Notes: a model not told the origin generated them from the letters alone. 64,000 bases of DNA from Pontiella sulfatireligans (GCF_900890705.1 NZ_CAAHFH010000003.1:186001-250000), one strand, 5' to 3'. Positions 26,558-37,276 are shown, counted from the stretch's first letter. Made by a program: numbers and translations.

Positions 26558-29479
26558 TTACCCCTCGATCCGTAGGCGCAAAAATGCATTCGTTCCTGAG
26601 AGTGAAACAGTATTGCTAACCGCTTCAAAACCTGGAGAGTGCTCATCCGTTGCGGGCAATTCGCCGTACGTAGCCGCCGTCCAATTGTTCGACCGCAGAT
26701 TGTCGGTGGTTTCGAGTGAATAGGTCAGATCGGAGTTGAGACGGCGCGGATACACATAGTTAAACCCATTTGACACGACTGAAAAGATCGGCGCGAATCC
26801 CTGGGTCGCCGGATTGGTTGGGTTGCCCCCTAAAGCAAACTCCGCAAGGTTATCGAGCCCATCTCCATCGGAATCCGCCAATGCACCCGCAACTTTGTGA
26901 TCGACCATCCATTGATCAAGCATGGTTATTGCACCGCTGACTTCAAGAGAGACGTTGTCGATGTAGTACACGTCGTTTTTCAGTACGTTCGAATCGTCGT
27001 AAAGATCGCCGCCATCGTCGTGATGCAGAAAGAGGCCGATCAAATTTCCGGGCGTTGTTCCAGCCGCGACAAGTTCTGCGGATTCAAGCATCACCTCGAA
27101 GGTTCCGGTTTCGCCGGCCACGGGTGCGTTCGTATTGCCGAACACCAGCGAATCGGGCGTCAGCCGTTGGATCAGCGAACCGTCTTCCGCCGAAAACTCG
27201 GCGAATCCAGCAATGAAACCACGCGGCGAATCGACCACACTTCCGATCTCCCACCTGCCGCGGAACGTATAGGTCTGGCTCGTGTGGATCGGGACCGCAG
27301 TTGAATAGAGCGTGACCACTTCATCGTATCCCCAGCCAATTCTTAACTCATTGCCTGAAATTCCGTTAAACTCGCTAATATCAACGGACGTTCCCGAGCC
27401 TTCGACCATCCAGTCCGCTGATCCCTGGTGATGCCAGCTGCCAACCGGATAGGGTGCGGAAGCCACGTTGCCTACATCGACCGAGGATTCAAAATCATCG
27501 GCAAAGAGTTCGTAGCTCGTGGGGCTGCCCGAAATTCTGTAGCGAATATGCGTGAAACTGGTATCCGCCAGCGAGAACTGCAGCGGAGCGCTGTCTCCTG
27601 CATAACGCTGTTCGCTCACGTTGACGTCATTGCTGCCGGCTCCTTGTGCAAAGTTCATTAGCACGGTCTCGACGATGGGCACGGGCAGTTCGATGGCCAG
27701 GTCGATGGCCTCGGTGGATTTGTTTAAAAAATAGCAATCAATGAAGGCCTCGTCTGCCGATTTAACGGCAAGGCTTCGCAACAACCCGCCGGTGTCGGGT
27801 TCGCTCAAGTTCAGCCGCGTCCCTCCAGCCGCCTTCGAAAGCGCCCGGTGAATATACAACGTGGGCGATACGGTGTGATCAGGGCCGTCAATTAGGTTGC
27901 GGAAGTTGTCATCCCACGTTAAGGGCCAAATGCTCGCCATATGAACATCGAAGCGAATCATGTGCATCAGTATGTCGGCCTGCACCAGTCCCTGATAAAA
28001 TACGGTACCCGGCGTGGAGCCATCCGCGCCTGTCGATGGCCCTATGTTCCACTCTAGAAAACCCATCTTCAGGTGCGGCTTGTTATACGTATCGATCCAG
28101 CCGTTGAACTGGTTAAGTCGGCTTGTGTAAACGCCCATATTCACATCCCCGCGCCAATCATCGGGCCAGAACTGTCCCCATACCCTGTTACTGTAATACC
28201 AGTGCTGATCGTAAAGGTCCACATAGTCGCCATAGTCGCGTACAATTTCCTCCACTCTGCTCCACGTCATGATGTTTACGGCAATCTTGCCTTGCGGGTC
28301 GGCGGCCTTGATAGCGGTCGAGTAATCCGGGATGAGCGGCAGATAGGCATCGATGGGAACGTGGTTATTCTCCGTGGGTTGGTGCCCTACCTCGTTGTCT
28401 AGATAGTAGTACCGTGGGCCGGTAATTTTGTTTTTGCAGTAGTTGACCAGGCGAACCGCTTTGTCGATTGAGTCTTGATCCCGGTTGAATTTGTACCCCT
28501 GGAACATATTGATGCCGATCAGAGGCGCCGCTCCGGTTTCCCGGCAAAGATCCAGATGCTCATCGAGCGACAGGCGATTTTGGTTTGCCTGGAACAGGGC
28601 ATTACTTTCAGATGGCGTTAAGCTGTAGCTCGGGTCCCAGAAGTTTTGATAGGCACCATGGTAGGGAAACTCCCAGTCCCAGTATGAAACAACATGCCCG
28701 CCGGGATAGCGCAGGTTATTCATTCCGGCGCGATTAAGCACATCGACCCGATGTTCCTCTTCCCAAATACGACCCTCATCCTTGGAGTAGACGATGTTCG
28801 CGCCAACCAGATAGGGACTGACCGTTTTCGGCGCATCCGGCGAATCCGATTCAATTAATACCGCATTATCGACAAAGATGCGGTGGGTCGTCTTTTCATT
28901 GGCCTTGATGATCCGAATCTGAATGTACTCACCGGCATAGGCGCTGAGAGAAGTCCCCGTGAGCGTCCCTTCCATCTTTTCCCAGGCTCCGTCCGCGCTT
29001 GTGGTCCGGCTCCAGAAGAATCCTGCCCGGTAGGAATAGGCGCCGTCGAGGGAGGAACTCGTATAGATCGTTGCATTGATCGCCGGGGTATTGGTGTGCG
29101 CCGAAGAGATACTGGGGTCGTCTGTCAGCATCCAGACCGACACATGGTAATATTTTCCAGCATCGACCTGTAGATCCAGATTCTGAACCATGGCGCCTTT
29201 ATCGCCATAATCAGCAAACACGGCAGACTGACTGCCCGCATACGCCCTGTTGGTGGAACCCTTGAAGTTCGAACTGGCCTCTTCCCCGGTCGTGAACCAA
29301 GGGGCGGACCCTGCATTCGGTTCCGTTCCGATCAGCGCTTCGAATCCCGGATCGGCCAGAGCATTCTGAACGTCATGCGTATTGATCGTTACCGTATGCA
29401 CCGCACCATGGGTCGCAGCCATCAGTGCAAAAACGGCACCCATTGTCAGATTTCTCGACCATATAATTTTATCAAACAT
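26558..29479 (-). CDS. Secreted modular clan GH-A glycosidase (GH51/GH39-like)
   Basis: A 973-residue exported enzyme. After the signal (MGAVFALMAATHGAVHT) comes a CBM4/9-like beta-sandwich (about 40-215, DPGFEALIGTEPNAGSAPWF at its start). The TIM barrel follows (about 220-580): NLRYPGGHVVSYW, acid/base Glu363 in YLDNEVGH and nucleophile Glu476 in GFLEWNIG, the spacing of clan GH-A. About 650-850 is a beta-sandwich (LFADDFESSVDVG onward) also found in the 978-residue sulfatase. The end has a Ca-loop DSDGDGLDNLAEFALGGNPTN and a beta-rich tail closing on AFLRLRIEG. GH51-like arabinofuranosidase or another retaining activity is possible; the substrate is not readable. Last gene of a three-gene operon, 14 bp behind its neighbour. 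Confidence 0.82.
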   Translation of the reverse strand: MFDKIIWSRNLTMGAVFALMAATHGAVHTVTINTHDVQNALADPGFEALIGTEPNAGSAPWFTTGEEASSNFKGSTNRAYAGSQSAVFADYGDKGAMVQNLDLQVDAGKYYHVSVWMLTDDPSISSAHTNTPAINATIYTSSSLDGAYSYRAGFFWSRTTSADGAWEKMEGTLTGTSLSAYAGEYIQIRIIKANEKTTHRIFVDNAVLIESDSPDAPKTVSPYLVGANIVYSKDEGRIWEEEHRVDVLNRAGMNNLRYPGGHVVSYWDWEFPYHGAYQNFWDPSYSLTPSESNALFQANQNRLSLDEHLDLCRETGAAPLIGINMFQGYKFNRDQDSIDKAVRLVNYCKNKITGPRYYYLDNEVGHQPTENNHVPIDAYLPLIPDYSTAIKAADPQGKIAVNIMTWSRVEEIVRDYGDYVDLYDQHWYYSNRVWGQFWPDDWRGDVNMGVYTSRLNQFNGWIDTYNKPHLKMGFLEWNIGPSTGADGSTPGTVFYQGLVQADILMHMIRFDVHMASIWPLTWDDNFRNLIDGPDHTVSPTLYIHRALSKAAGGTRLNLSEPDTGGLLRSLAVKSADEAFIDCYFLNKSTEAIDLAIELPVPIVETVLMNFAQGAGSNDVNVSEQRYAGDSAPLQFSLADTSFTHIRYRISGSPTSYELFADDFESSVDVGNVASAPYPVGSWHHQGSADWMVEGSGTSVDISEFNGISGNELRIGWGYDEVVTLYSTAVPIHTSQTYTFRGRWEIGSVVDSPRGFIAGFAEFSAEDGSLIQRLTPDSLVFGNTNAPVAGETGTFEVMLESAELVAAGTTPGNLIGLFLHHDDGGDLYDDSNVLKNDVYYIDNVSLEVSGAITMLDQWMVDHKVAGALADSDGDGLDNLAEFALGGNPTNPATQGFAPIFSVVSNGFNYVYPRRLNSDLTYSLETTDNLRSNNWTAATYGELPATDEHSPGFEAVSNTVSLSGTNAFLRLRIEG

Positions 29480-29493
29480 GCTTCTTTCTCGCC

Positions 29494-32400
29494 TTATGGA
29501 TTTTGTCTCATGCGCAACCGAATGAACTGTTCAGGAAACTCATCGGTGGAGACTCGGTTGGTGACGGAATTCATCTCGGCATCGATGGGTCCAGAACCAA
29601 CATCAAATACACCGTTGGTGTTCCAAGCATGGGAAACCAGGTTGGTGGTGGCTTCAACCGTATAGTTCAGTTCGCGAGCCTGATAATCGCCGCGGCGGCG
29701 GTAGACATATTCCAGCCAGTTCCCGTTGATGCCGGATATCGGCAGGACCGAATGGGCATCGGTATTAGTCGGGTTGCCTCCCAAGGCGTATTCCGTAAAG
29801 TTATCCAAACCGTCCGGTTCCAGGTCGGCATAGTTCCAGGCATTGGAACCGAACAAACCATAAGCCGCCGCCCATGCATCGTAGTTGGCGAGGCCGGATA
29901 TCGCGATGGCCACGTTGTCGATACCGCCCCCTGTGTACTGGCCAATAGCATCGGAGGCCTCCAATTGGAATACGGCATGCTCTGTATCCGCCAGGCTGAA
30001 GTCGGCCAGGTTGGTCATCGAAACCGCAAAGTCGTCGTAGTCGGATGCCCAGCCCAAAATATTGGTACTGGTGAAGAATGCCAATAGCGTGCCGTCCGGA
30101 ATGGCAAGATCGCCTGAAAGATAACTGGCAGAAATGTTGGTTGGGGAGTCGTTGTACCACCGGCAATAATCGAACATGAGCGATTCGAGCTGAATGGCCG
30201 CTCCGGTTTTGTTGGTGATGGACACGCTGATGCGGCTCTTTCCGGCACTATGCTCCACGCCGCGCACCTCATACGCGCCGTTCACGGAAATGGCTGCCCC
30301 GCCATATTCATCGCCAAACGTTCCATCGGTCGATGTTGCCGCCGCGCGAATGCCTTGACCACTGGGCGAAATGATTCCGTCGACACCATTCATGGCCAAG
30401 GCCGGAGTTGTTTCTCCATCCCACGCAATACCCATGGCGGCGGAAGTGATCGGTTGCAGCTTCCTGAGCACCAAGAACCGGGCAGCGCCTGCCGGAATCG
30501 ATAGATCTATCGTATCGGCTGCTTCTGAGGATAGCGTGCCGAGCGGAACGGATGAGGAGCCCAGTTGATCATAAACCTCCCACACCCCATCGGCCCGGCC
30601 TTTCTTCAGCTCCACCACACGGACGGTCGGCGAGAGCAGGTTCGAATCCATGGCCACCGCGAACAGCGTATCCGGATTGTTCCTATTTTCGGTTACCTGC
30701 CAGAAACACTCGCCATCCACGTAAAACGGCATATTGGTTCGTTGAGCAACCAGTTCGGCGGCGATGGTATCGCGGGCGGTCGCCAGATTACCGAACTCAT
30801 TCCAGCTGTCGCCATCGGTCTGGTAAGCGCGGTTGCACCAGACATTCGATTCGAGCTCGGCGCGGTCGGCATAGGGAATGGCCGGAACGAAGCCGCTCGG
30901 CGAAGTGGGCAGCAGGTTGTCCCAGCGGCGCTTTGTGTTCAACATGATCGCGGTCAAGTCGGTATCGGGCACGTCCGTGTAAGCAGACCAACAGGCCAGG
31001 TTATTGATCACGTTGTTCGTGGTCGGAGGCGTGTAATCCTTGTAGTTATGGTTATACGTCAGTTCCCGCAGCCGGGTATAATTGGGCTGATACAACGCGG
31101 CCGCCACGGGAGAGACCCCCTTGAGTTGATTGCGGTCGGGGGTATTGGGATAGATGCCCGCTTCAACCAGCTTCAGGAAGTTAAAGATTCCCTGCCGGAA
31201 CGCACTGCTGTATTCAGGGCCGGTTCCATCGCGCAGGAACAACGGATTCTCTTTGCCCTGAATTGAAGTGATTCGGTAGACGTCCGCCCCTAGCGCATAT
31301 TGGGAAAGCAGATGCCGCAGCACCACATGCCCGTTCCGCATGCCTCCGAATTCCACCACGCGATTGGGCGTCAGGTTGTCGCCAATCGAGTTGCACCCCC
31401 AGCTTTCCACATCGCCGTTGAGCCAAAGTCCGGCCCGTTCGGCGAAACTCCAGTCTAGATCGCTTACGTTCGAGTTTTCAACCCCCGGAACAAACACGTC
31501 TTTGTAAGCCGGGAAATAGGTCGTGGCCTGCGTCGGCGTCATGACCGAAAAGATGGCGCCCTTGGTGCAGATCATGATTTTCGGCGGAGCGACACCCAAG
31601 CTGGAAGCCCGCGCAATCACCGCGTCCATATGCGGTTTATAGGCATCGATATCGTGCGCTTCGGAGAGTTCCTTCGTGCGCGCCATCATATAGCAATGGC
31701 CGTCAATAATAGAGGCTTCGAAAATATCGGCCAGATGATCGGGATCGATATAGAGATTATCCCCCTTCCCGATAATCAGGCAAAAGTGTGCGCCGCGCTC
31801 AGCCAAAGCGGCCGCGACATTTTCCAGACCGTTGGTGGCGACGGGCTCAACCGTGGTGCCGTTCGACGCCGGACTGAGACTTGCGGCGAAATGAATACGC
31901 TGCGGCTCATAGCCGCTTCCGAACAGCTCGTCGTTCCACTCATCGATCGCTGTTACAACGTCATCCGCGCGGTCCGCGACCAACGCGAGATCGGTTTTAT
32001 CCCAAGTTCCCAGATAGCCTGCGAAATAATCGATATACCAAATTGGATCTCCGGCATCCGCAACCGATCCGGAGAAGCTATCGATATCGGCACCGAAATC
32101 ATCGAGCGAATCCCGCACCGCTCCCAATACGCCGTTTCCATCGATGGTCTTGGCATCTGCTTTCCAGGTGTTGGCATTCAGGCCGACCACGTAGAAATGG
32201 TCATCCCCGTTTGCCGGCCCCGCGAGCACAAGCTTATCAACCCCACCATCGCGATTCTCCAACCGGGCGCCGTCGGTAAAGTGGTAGAGCGTGTGGGCAT
32301 AGCCATAGTCCTTCACCCGGAAACGCTGATTGGCCGTCTCATTTACCGTGTCATAATCCACCAGATAGAGATCATCGCCATAGATCGTGACCATCTCCGG

Positions 32401-33369
32401 CCCCGGATAAGCCGCCCAGTTTCTGAAATTTCCGGGTATGCCCTGCTGAAGCAGATACTTGCCGGTATCTGTATCATCGTACACATCCGTGTATTCCTCC
32501 CGAAACCGCAACCGCTCGCCCCAGCTGAGCATGGAGGAAAGCAACTGACTGCCCGCGCCGTTTTCGGGATGAAGCACCCCCCAGTGTCCAACGAGTTCAT
32601 CATCGCCATCGCCATCCATATCGTAGGCATGCGGCAATTGCTTATCGGTCCACCCCAGCGTCTGCTGCACATCGTTGGTGTTCAGTCCCGTCGCACCCCA
32701 GTAGGCTGGCCGGGAAAGCGTGTCGAGGTCAGTGATTTCAAAATAATTTCCGCCGGAGAACGCGTTGTTGTCATAAAATGAAATAACCTCGTCGCCCCCC
32801 GCTCCATCGTAATTGCCCGCCACAACGCGGCGGACCACGCCCCATGATTGCGGGCGCGTATTTAAGAGGACCAGTCCATTTTCATCCAGAATATAGATCC
32901 GTCCGTCCACCCCGCTGGTCACAATGCGGATTGCGCCGCTACTGGTAACACCGACATCTACGCAGTAAAGCGCACCCGCACTGACGGCCCAATCCGCGAG
33001 CAGCGAACCCGAGGAGGAAAGAATCCGTAAATGGCCATCCGTTCCCGGAACCAGTACTTCATCGCCGGGGCTGTTCGTGATGGCGTCACCCGCATCGATC
33101 ATGATATTGAACGAACAAGGCGTCTGGTATTCCCACAGCCGATTGGTTGCGGAGGCCGGATCAACAATCTGGTCCGTCCGCTGAAACGCCATCACCTTGC
33201 CTTCAATGCTCATACCGACCACAAAGTCCTTCGCACCGACTCCATCGAAGTCCGCCGTGGTGACATGGATCAGGTTGTCGCCCTGTGTATTGAAGGGTTG
33301 GAATGCGGTCTGTGCGGCTTCGCAAGAAACCGCGGTCAAAACACCCGCTAAGAATATTGTCCGCATCAT
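29494..33369 (-). CDS. Large secreted beta-propeller protein, possible lambda-carrageenase-like (GH150) enzyme
   Basis: A 1,291-residue exported protein (signal RTIFLAGVLTAVSCEAAQ). Residues about 20-440 contain FG-GAP/VCBS-like propeller repeats (TTADFDGVGAKDFVVG, AYDMDGDGDDELVGHW, DGGVDKLVLAGPANG). The central part (about 440-960) is rich in aromatic and acidic residues (DPIWYIDYFAGYLG, FYVDGECFWQVTENR) and looks catalytic. The C-terminus has a beta-sandwich, LEPDGLDNFTEYALGGNPTN and a closing strand FIRLRMRQNP. An N-terminal propeller followed by a large unknown fold is what is described for lambda-carrageenases, and sulfatases lie nearby, so this is a reasonable guess but not proven. Start at ATG 33369; an in-frame ATG at 33423 would spoil the signal peptide. 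Confidence 0.6.
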   Translation of the reverse strand: MMRTIFLAGVLTAVSCEAAQTAFQPFNTQGDNLIHVTTADFDGVGAKDFVVGMSIEGKVMAFQRTDQIVDPASATNRLWEYQTPCSFNIMIDAGDAITNSPGDEVLVPGTDGHLRILSSSGSLLADWAVSAGALYCVDVGVTSSGAIRIVTSGVDGRIYILDENGLVLLNTRPQSWGVVRRVVAGNYDGAGGDEVISFYDNNAFSGGNYFEITDLDTLSRPAYWGATGLNTNDVQQTLGWTDKQLPHAYDMDGDGDDELVGHWGVLHPENGAGSQLLSSMLSWGERLRFREEYTDVYDDTDTGKYLLQQGIPGNFRNWAAYPGPEMVTIYGDDLYLVDYDTVNETANQRFRVKDYGYAHTLYHFTDGARLENRDGGVDKLVLAGPANGDDHFYVVGLNANTWKADAKTIDGNGVLGAVRDSLDDFGADIDSFSGSVADAGDPIWYIDYFAGYLGTWDKTDLALVADRADDVVTAIDEWNDELFGSGYEPQRIHFAASLSPASNGTTVEPVATNGLENVAAALAERGAHFCLIIGKGDNLYIDPDHLADIFEASIIDGHCYMMARTKELSEAHDIDAYKPHMDAVIARASSLGVAPPKIMICTKGAIFSVMTPTQATTYFPAYKDVFVPGVENSNVSDLDWSFAERAGLWLNGDVESWGCNSIGDNLTPNRVVEFGGMRNGHVVLRHLLSQYALGADVYRITSIQGKENPLFLRDGTGPEYSSAFRQGIFNFLKLVEAGIYPNTPDRNQLKGVSPVAAALYQPNYTRLRELTYNHNYKDYTPPTTNNVINNLACWSAYTDVPDTDLTAIMLNTKRRWDNLLPTSPSGFVPAIPYADRAELESNVWCNRAYQTDGDSWNEFGNLATARDTIAAELVAQRTNMPFYVDGECFWQVTENRNNPDTLFAVAMDSNLLSPTVRVVELKKGRADGVWEVYDQLGSSSVPLGTLSSEAADTIDLSIPAGAARFLVLRKLQPITSAAMGIAWDGETTPALAMNGVDGIISPSGQGIRAAATSTDGTFGDEYGGAAISVNGAYEVRGVEHSAGKSRISVSITNKTGAAIQLESLMFDYCRWYNDSPTNISASYLSGDLAIPDGTLLAFFTSTNILGWASDYDDFAVSMTNLADFSLADTEHAVFQLEASDAIGQYTGGGIDNVAIAISGLANYDAWAAAYGLFGSNAWNYADLEPDGLDNFTEYALGGNPTNTDAHSVLPISGINGNWLEYVYRRRGDYQARELNYTVEATTNLVSHAWNTNGVFDVGSGPIDAEMNSVTNRVSTDEFPEQFIRLRMRQNP

Positions 33370-33442
33370 GATTATTACTAAAACACCTGCCTTGCAGAGA
33401 AGATCGCAAGGCAGGTGACTCATTTTTACCGCTATGCAGGCT

Positions 33443-36400
33443 TTAGTTTTGTTCCACCTTTAGGCGGATGTACTCGACCGTGCCCATGTCCGTGCGGTTG
33501 GTTACGGTCTTCCAGACGCCGGGTCCGGAGGTTTCGCCGACCATTTCCAGATTGGCGTTAGTCCAAGATGGCGCATAGAGAAGGTTGTCCCTTGCGCCCA
33601 CATCATAGGTCAGGCTGTCGTCATCCTGACGTTCGGCATGGACATAGTAGAACCAGTTGGTTCCGCTTTCTTCGGACTGCCACATCTCAGCAGCTGCACC
33701 GTCAGCTACCATCGGATCACCGCCGGTAGCGTATTCCATGAAGTTGTTCTTACCGTCTCCATCCGGATTGTCATACAAGCCGTCATTCACACCTGGGGTC
33801 AGACCTTCGCTGGCTCCCCATCCACCATACAGGTCGAAGGATCCCATCAACGCGATGTTATCGAGCCAGATGTTGTAGAACTCGGCCCCCGCTTTAGGAG
33901 TCAGGGTAAAGGTGAATACGAGTGATTCACCGACCGACAGGGTATGGTCTGCGAGTCCGGTCAGGTCTACATCAACATCCTGGAAGTTGAGGGATGGCCA
34001 GCCCATGTCATTGATAGCGCTCACCAGCAGTGCCGGGGCATCGGTCACATCGCCGGAAACCGACAGTGTGAATTCTTCCGAATTGGAGTCCCACCAGCGG
34101 CCGATATCAAAGTTCAGGGTCGACAGTTCAACATCCCCCATCGTGCCGTTTGTAACTGTCAGGGTGGCCACATTGTTCTCGCCACTGATTCTCCAGCGTG
34201 AAGTACCGGTCGGTGCAGCAGGTGCTGCGAGCGAACCATAGGTTCCATCATCGGAGCCGTCTTCAGCATACTGGAGAGAGCCCGAGCCGCCCATGCGGGC
34301 CAGCACACCGTTCACCGCGGCATCGGCCATCAGGAACTCGGTATCCAGCAGGGCAATCACGCCGCTAGCCGGAACATCGGCCGAGCGGGCGGCAGACACA
34401 GCGAGCTCAAAGGTCCGCGCCCCCGCTCCGAGTTCGTTCCATGCGATTTCCATGACTGCAGAAGCGGTTTCGCCTGCAGCCAGATCGGCCACGGTGTTAT
34501 CGAACAGAACCGTGAGGATTTCGTTGGTTGAATCGGGCGCAGTCAGTGAGGTCGGGAATGAACCGGAATAGCTGAATGCACCGGCATGCGTTTCTTCCGA
34601 CACCGTTACACCGGTGATGACCACATTGGTGGCGGCATCCCCTTCCGTGTAGCCCATTTCAATGAGTTCACTCGCGCCTAGACTCAGGCCGCTGACGCCG
34701 AAGACGACTTCGCCACCGGGCACCTTCGTCAGTACAGCACCGTTCACGCCGGATCCGAGCAATGCAATGTTATCCAGAATACTGATCGCGTTGGTGGTGG
34801 ACAAATCGCCGTTGCTCCAGGTGAACTCGATCAACGCAACTTCGCCGTGCGCCAGCGTGCGGTCGGCCAGACCGGTCAGCGGGACATCAAAGTCATCATA
34901 GTCCGCAAGCTGACCACCGGTCTCAATAAGATCCGTTGGGTTTGTAAAGAGTGAAGCGTTCGCCGTCACATCGCCGGAAATGGACACCGTCACCGTTTTC
35001 GGCCCTTTGGCCCAACCTCTCGCTGCATCGAAGTGAAGCGAATCGAAGGTGCAGGGGTATCCCGTGTTGTTGGTGATTGCCATCGAGATGACCGGATAGC
35101 TAAGCGCTCCCTGAACGCAGCCTTTATCCGTCCGCGCGTCGCCGGCGAGCGTCCCGTAGGTGCCGTCGTTGGAGCCGCGGTCGGAGCTGATACTCTGGTA
35201 CCCGGAGAGCGTGGCCACGAGTCCTCCCAGTCTGGGACTGGCATTTTCGCTGCGGTGATCAAAGATCGCGATGGTGTTGCCCGGATTCACTTCCAGGTAC
35301 ATCGCACTGACCGAAACCGTGGAAGTACTACTGGAAGCCGAACCGACTTCGTTCCAAATAATTTCCATGGTACCCGTAGCGGTCTGTCCGGCGGTCAGGG
35401 CGGCTGTTGCGTTGTCGAATTCGACCAGAACATCTTCGCTGGCCGCAGGGTCGCTCAAGGTAAACGGCAAGTTCGTTGTTGCGTTTGCAAAGGAACCCGG
35501 ATGGGACTGACTCACAATCGAAACCGCTGTAACGGTTACGTTGGTCGGCAGCGAACTGGCTTCAAGATAAGAAACCGCAACGGTGCCGATAACCATGCCC
35601 AGCGGATCGTTCACATTGAGTGCCAGTTCGTCGGCCGGATCGGTGACCAGCAGCGTATCCGAGATGACACTTCCGAGCAGCGCGATATTATCCAGCGCGA
35701 GGACTGAATCCGGATTCGTAACATCGATTGGATCAGAAACGGTGATGGTGAACTCAGCGGATTCCCCGTAGGTAAGGATGCGGTCGGACAAACCGGTCAG
35801 ATCAATGTCAAAATCATCATAATCATCCAAATAGGGGCTTGCTACGGTTAACTCAGTAAACCCGGTATGGCTGGCGAATGACGCATTATTGTCGATATCT
35901 CCGGCAATCCCGACCGTGAAGGTGTTGGGCGCCTTGGACCAGCGACGGCCGACATCGAAATTAAGCGAATCAAAAACAACCGTAGTGTCAGGCGTGGTGT
36001 TGGTGATCGACACGACCACGGTCGGGTTATTCACTGTTGCTCCCATTGCGTTCTTAGCCGTTGGAGCATCCCCGAAAATCGATCCATAGGATGTATCGGT
36101 GGAGCCATAATTTGCATTCAGCCCCTGGCCGCCGGACATCACAGCGTCTACGCCGAAGAACTTCGTATCGGCCGTGGTGAATGTGCTGTTGAACGCCGCA
36201 ATGATGTCATCAGCGGCCGCCTTAACCGCCGCACTGACCGGAACCGTGGACGTCGTGCTGGAAGCCGAACCGACTTCGTTCCAAACGATTTCAACCATGC
36301 CGGTGGCCGTTTGACCAATCGTGAGGCCCGGTGTTGCATTATCAAATTTAACCAGTACTGAATCACTGTACGGTCCAGGACTGGTCAGGGTGAGAGGAAG

Positions 36401-37276
36401 TGATGTTGCATTCGCAAATCCACCTGCAGGAGACTGATCCACCACGGAAACCGAGGTGACCTCTACATGGGCAGCAGGATTGCCTTCAATATAGGAAACC
36501 GCCACGGAGCCGGTTACCACGCCGGAAGCCTCATCCACAAGCATCGCCAGCTCATCCGCAGGATCCAGAGCCACCGTGGCGGGGAACGAGACGCTGTCGT
36601 CGGTCGTCACCACAACGTCATCGATGGTCGCTATTTTATGGGCTGTACCGAATCCAATCGAACTGAATCCAAGCACGATATCGTCGGTGCCGTTGTATGC
36701 AAACGGAATCGTGTAGCCGCCCTCGATGGGATCATTATTGGCCAGTCCGCCTATGTTGGTACTAAGCAACATGCTCACGGAAGCAGAACCGACAGCCTGA
36801 AGGCCCACGCCGGTTCCATCGGTAACAAAGGGGGAATTGGCACCGCCGAGCGTATCGTACTCGACCGCATTACCCGCTGTGCCGGGATTCTGGATGCTGA
36901 AGATCGCAACCTCTAACGTGCCGTTATTTTCAAGGTTCTGCAGGGTGAATGCGAGCTGGGCATTGGGGTTCGGTCCACTGAACTGATCGGCCGTAATGGT
37001 GTAGAGAGCCGCGCGGCTCTTCGTTTGACTACTCTTAATAAGCAGCTTTCCCCACACGTTGGTGTAAACCGCAGCCTCTAAGGCAGTCATCCAGCGATTT
37101 TCACCCAATCCCTCGAGAATTTCATCGGCATTCTGGGGATCCCCGCTGTTCCATAGAAGCTCCGTTCGGTCGAACGTGCTGAAATCCTGCACCAGATTGG
37201 TCGTTATTGCCGCCTGAGCGGTTCCGACACCGGCCAGAAAAACGGCCATTAACAATGCGATCATGCCTCTTCTCAT
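33443..37276 (-). CDS. Large secreted protein with three tandem beta-sandwich repeats
   Basis: A 1,277-residue exported protein (signal MRRGMIALLMAVFLAGVGTAQA, AGGAG before the ATG at 37276). After an N-terminal domain of about 230 residues come three imperfect repeats of about 300 residues. Each has DPADELA-like and GTVAVSYLE-like starts, a middle with NEVGSASS and FDSLNFDVGR-like strands, and an end DNIALLGS. The C-terminus has NPDGDGKNNFMEYATGGDP and a final strand TVEYIRLKVEQN, related to the tails of its neighbours. No catalytic motif is visible; adhesion, carbohydrate binding or a surface scaffold is likely. It is first in the operon with the propeller protein and the GH-A enzyme, and the perfect palindrome lies 147 bp upstream. 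Confidence 0.75.
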   Translation of the reverse strand: MRRGMIALLMAVFLAGVGTAQAAITTNLVQDFSTFDRTELLWNSGDPQNADEILEGLGENRWMTALEAAVYTNVWGKLLIKSSQTKSRAALYTITADQFSGPNPNAQLAFTLQNLENNGTLEVAIFSIQNPGTAGNAVEYDTLGGANSPFVTDGTGVGLQAVGSASVSMLLSTNIGGLANNDPIEGGYTIPFAYNGTDDIVLGFSSIGFGTAHKIATIDDVVVTTDDSVSFPATVALDPADELAMLVDEASGVVTGSVAVSYIEGNPAAHVEVTSVSVVDQSPAGGFANATSLPLTLTSPGPYSDSVLVKFDNATPGLTIGQTATGMVEIVWNEVGSASSTTSTVPVSAAVKAAADDIIAAFNSTFTTADTKFFGVDAVMSGGQGLNANYGSTDTSYGSIFGDAPTAKNAMGATVNNPTVVVSITNTTPDTTVVFDSLNFDVGRRWSKAPNTFTVGIAGDIDNNASFASHTGFTELTVASPYLDDYDDFDIDLTGLSDRILTYGESAEFTITVSDPIDVTNPDSVLALDNIALLGSVISDTLLVTDPADELALNVNDPLGMVIGTVAVSYLEASSLPTNVTVTAVSIVSQSHPGSFANATTNLPFTLSDPAASEDVLVEFDNATAALTAGQTATGTMEIIWNEVGSASSSTSTVSVSAMYLEVNPGNTIAIFDHRSENASPRLGGLVATLSGYQSISSDRGSNDGTYGTLAGDARTDKGCVQGALSYPVISMAITNNTGYPCTFDSLHFDAARGWAKGPKTVTVSISGDVTANASLFTNPTDLIETGGQLADYDDFDVPLTGLADRTLAHGEVALIEFTWSNGDLSTTNAISILDNIALLGSGVNGAVLTKVPGGEVVFGVSGLSLGASELIEMGYTEGDAATNVVITGVTVSEETHAGAFSYSGSFPTSLTAPDSTNEILTVLFDNTVADLAAGETASAVMEIAWNELGAGARTFELAVSAARSADVPASGVIALLDTEFLMADAAVNGVLARMGGSGSLQYAEDGSDDGTYGSLAAPAAPTGTSRWRISGENNVATLTVTNGTMGDVELSTLNFDIGRWWDSNSEEFTLSVSGDVTDAPALLVSAINDMGWPSLNFQDVDVDLTGLADHTLSVGESLVFTFTLTPKAGAEFYNIWLDNIALMGSFDLYGGWGASEGLTPGVNDGLYDNPDGDGKNNFMEYATGGDPMVADGAAAEMWQSEESGTNWFYYVHAERQDDDSLTYDVGARDNLLYAPSWTNANLEMVGETSGPGVWKTVTNRTDMGTVEYIRLKVEQN

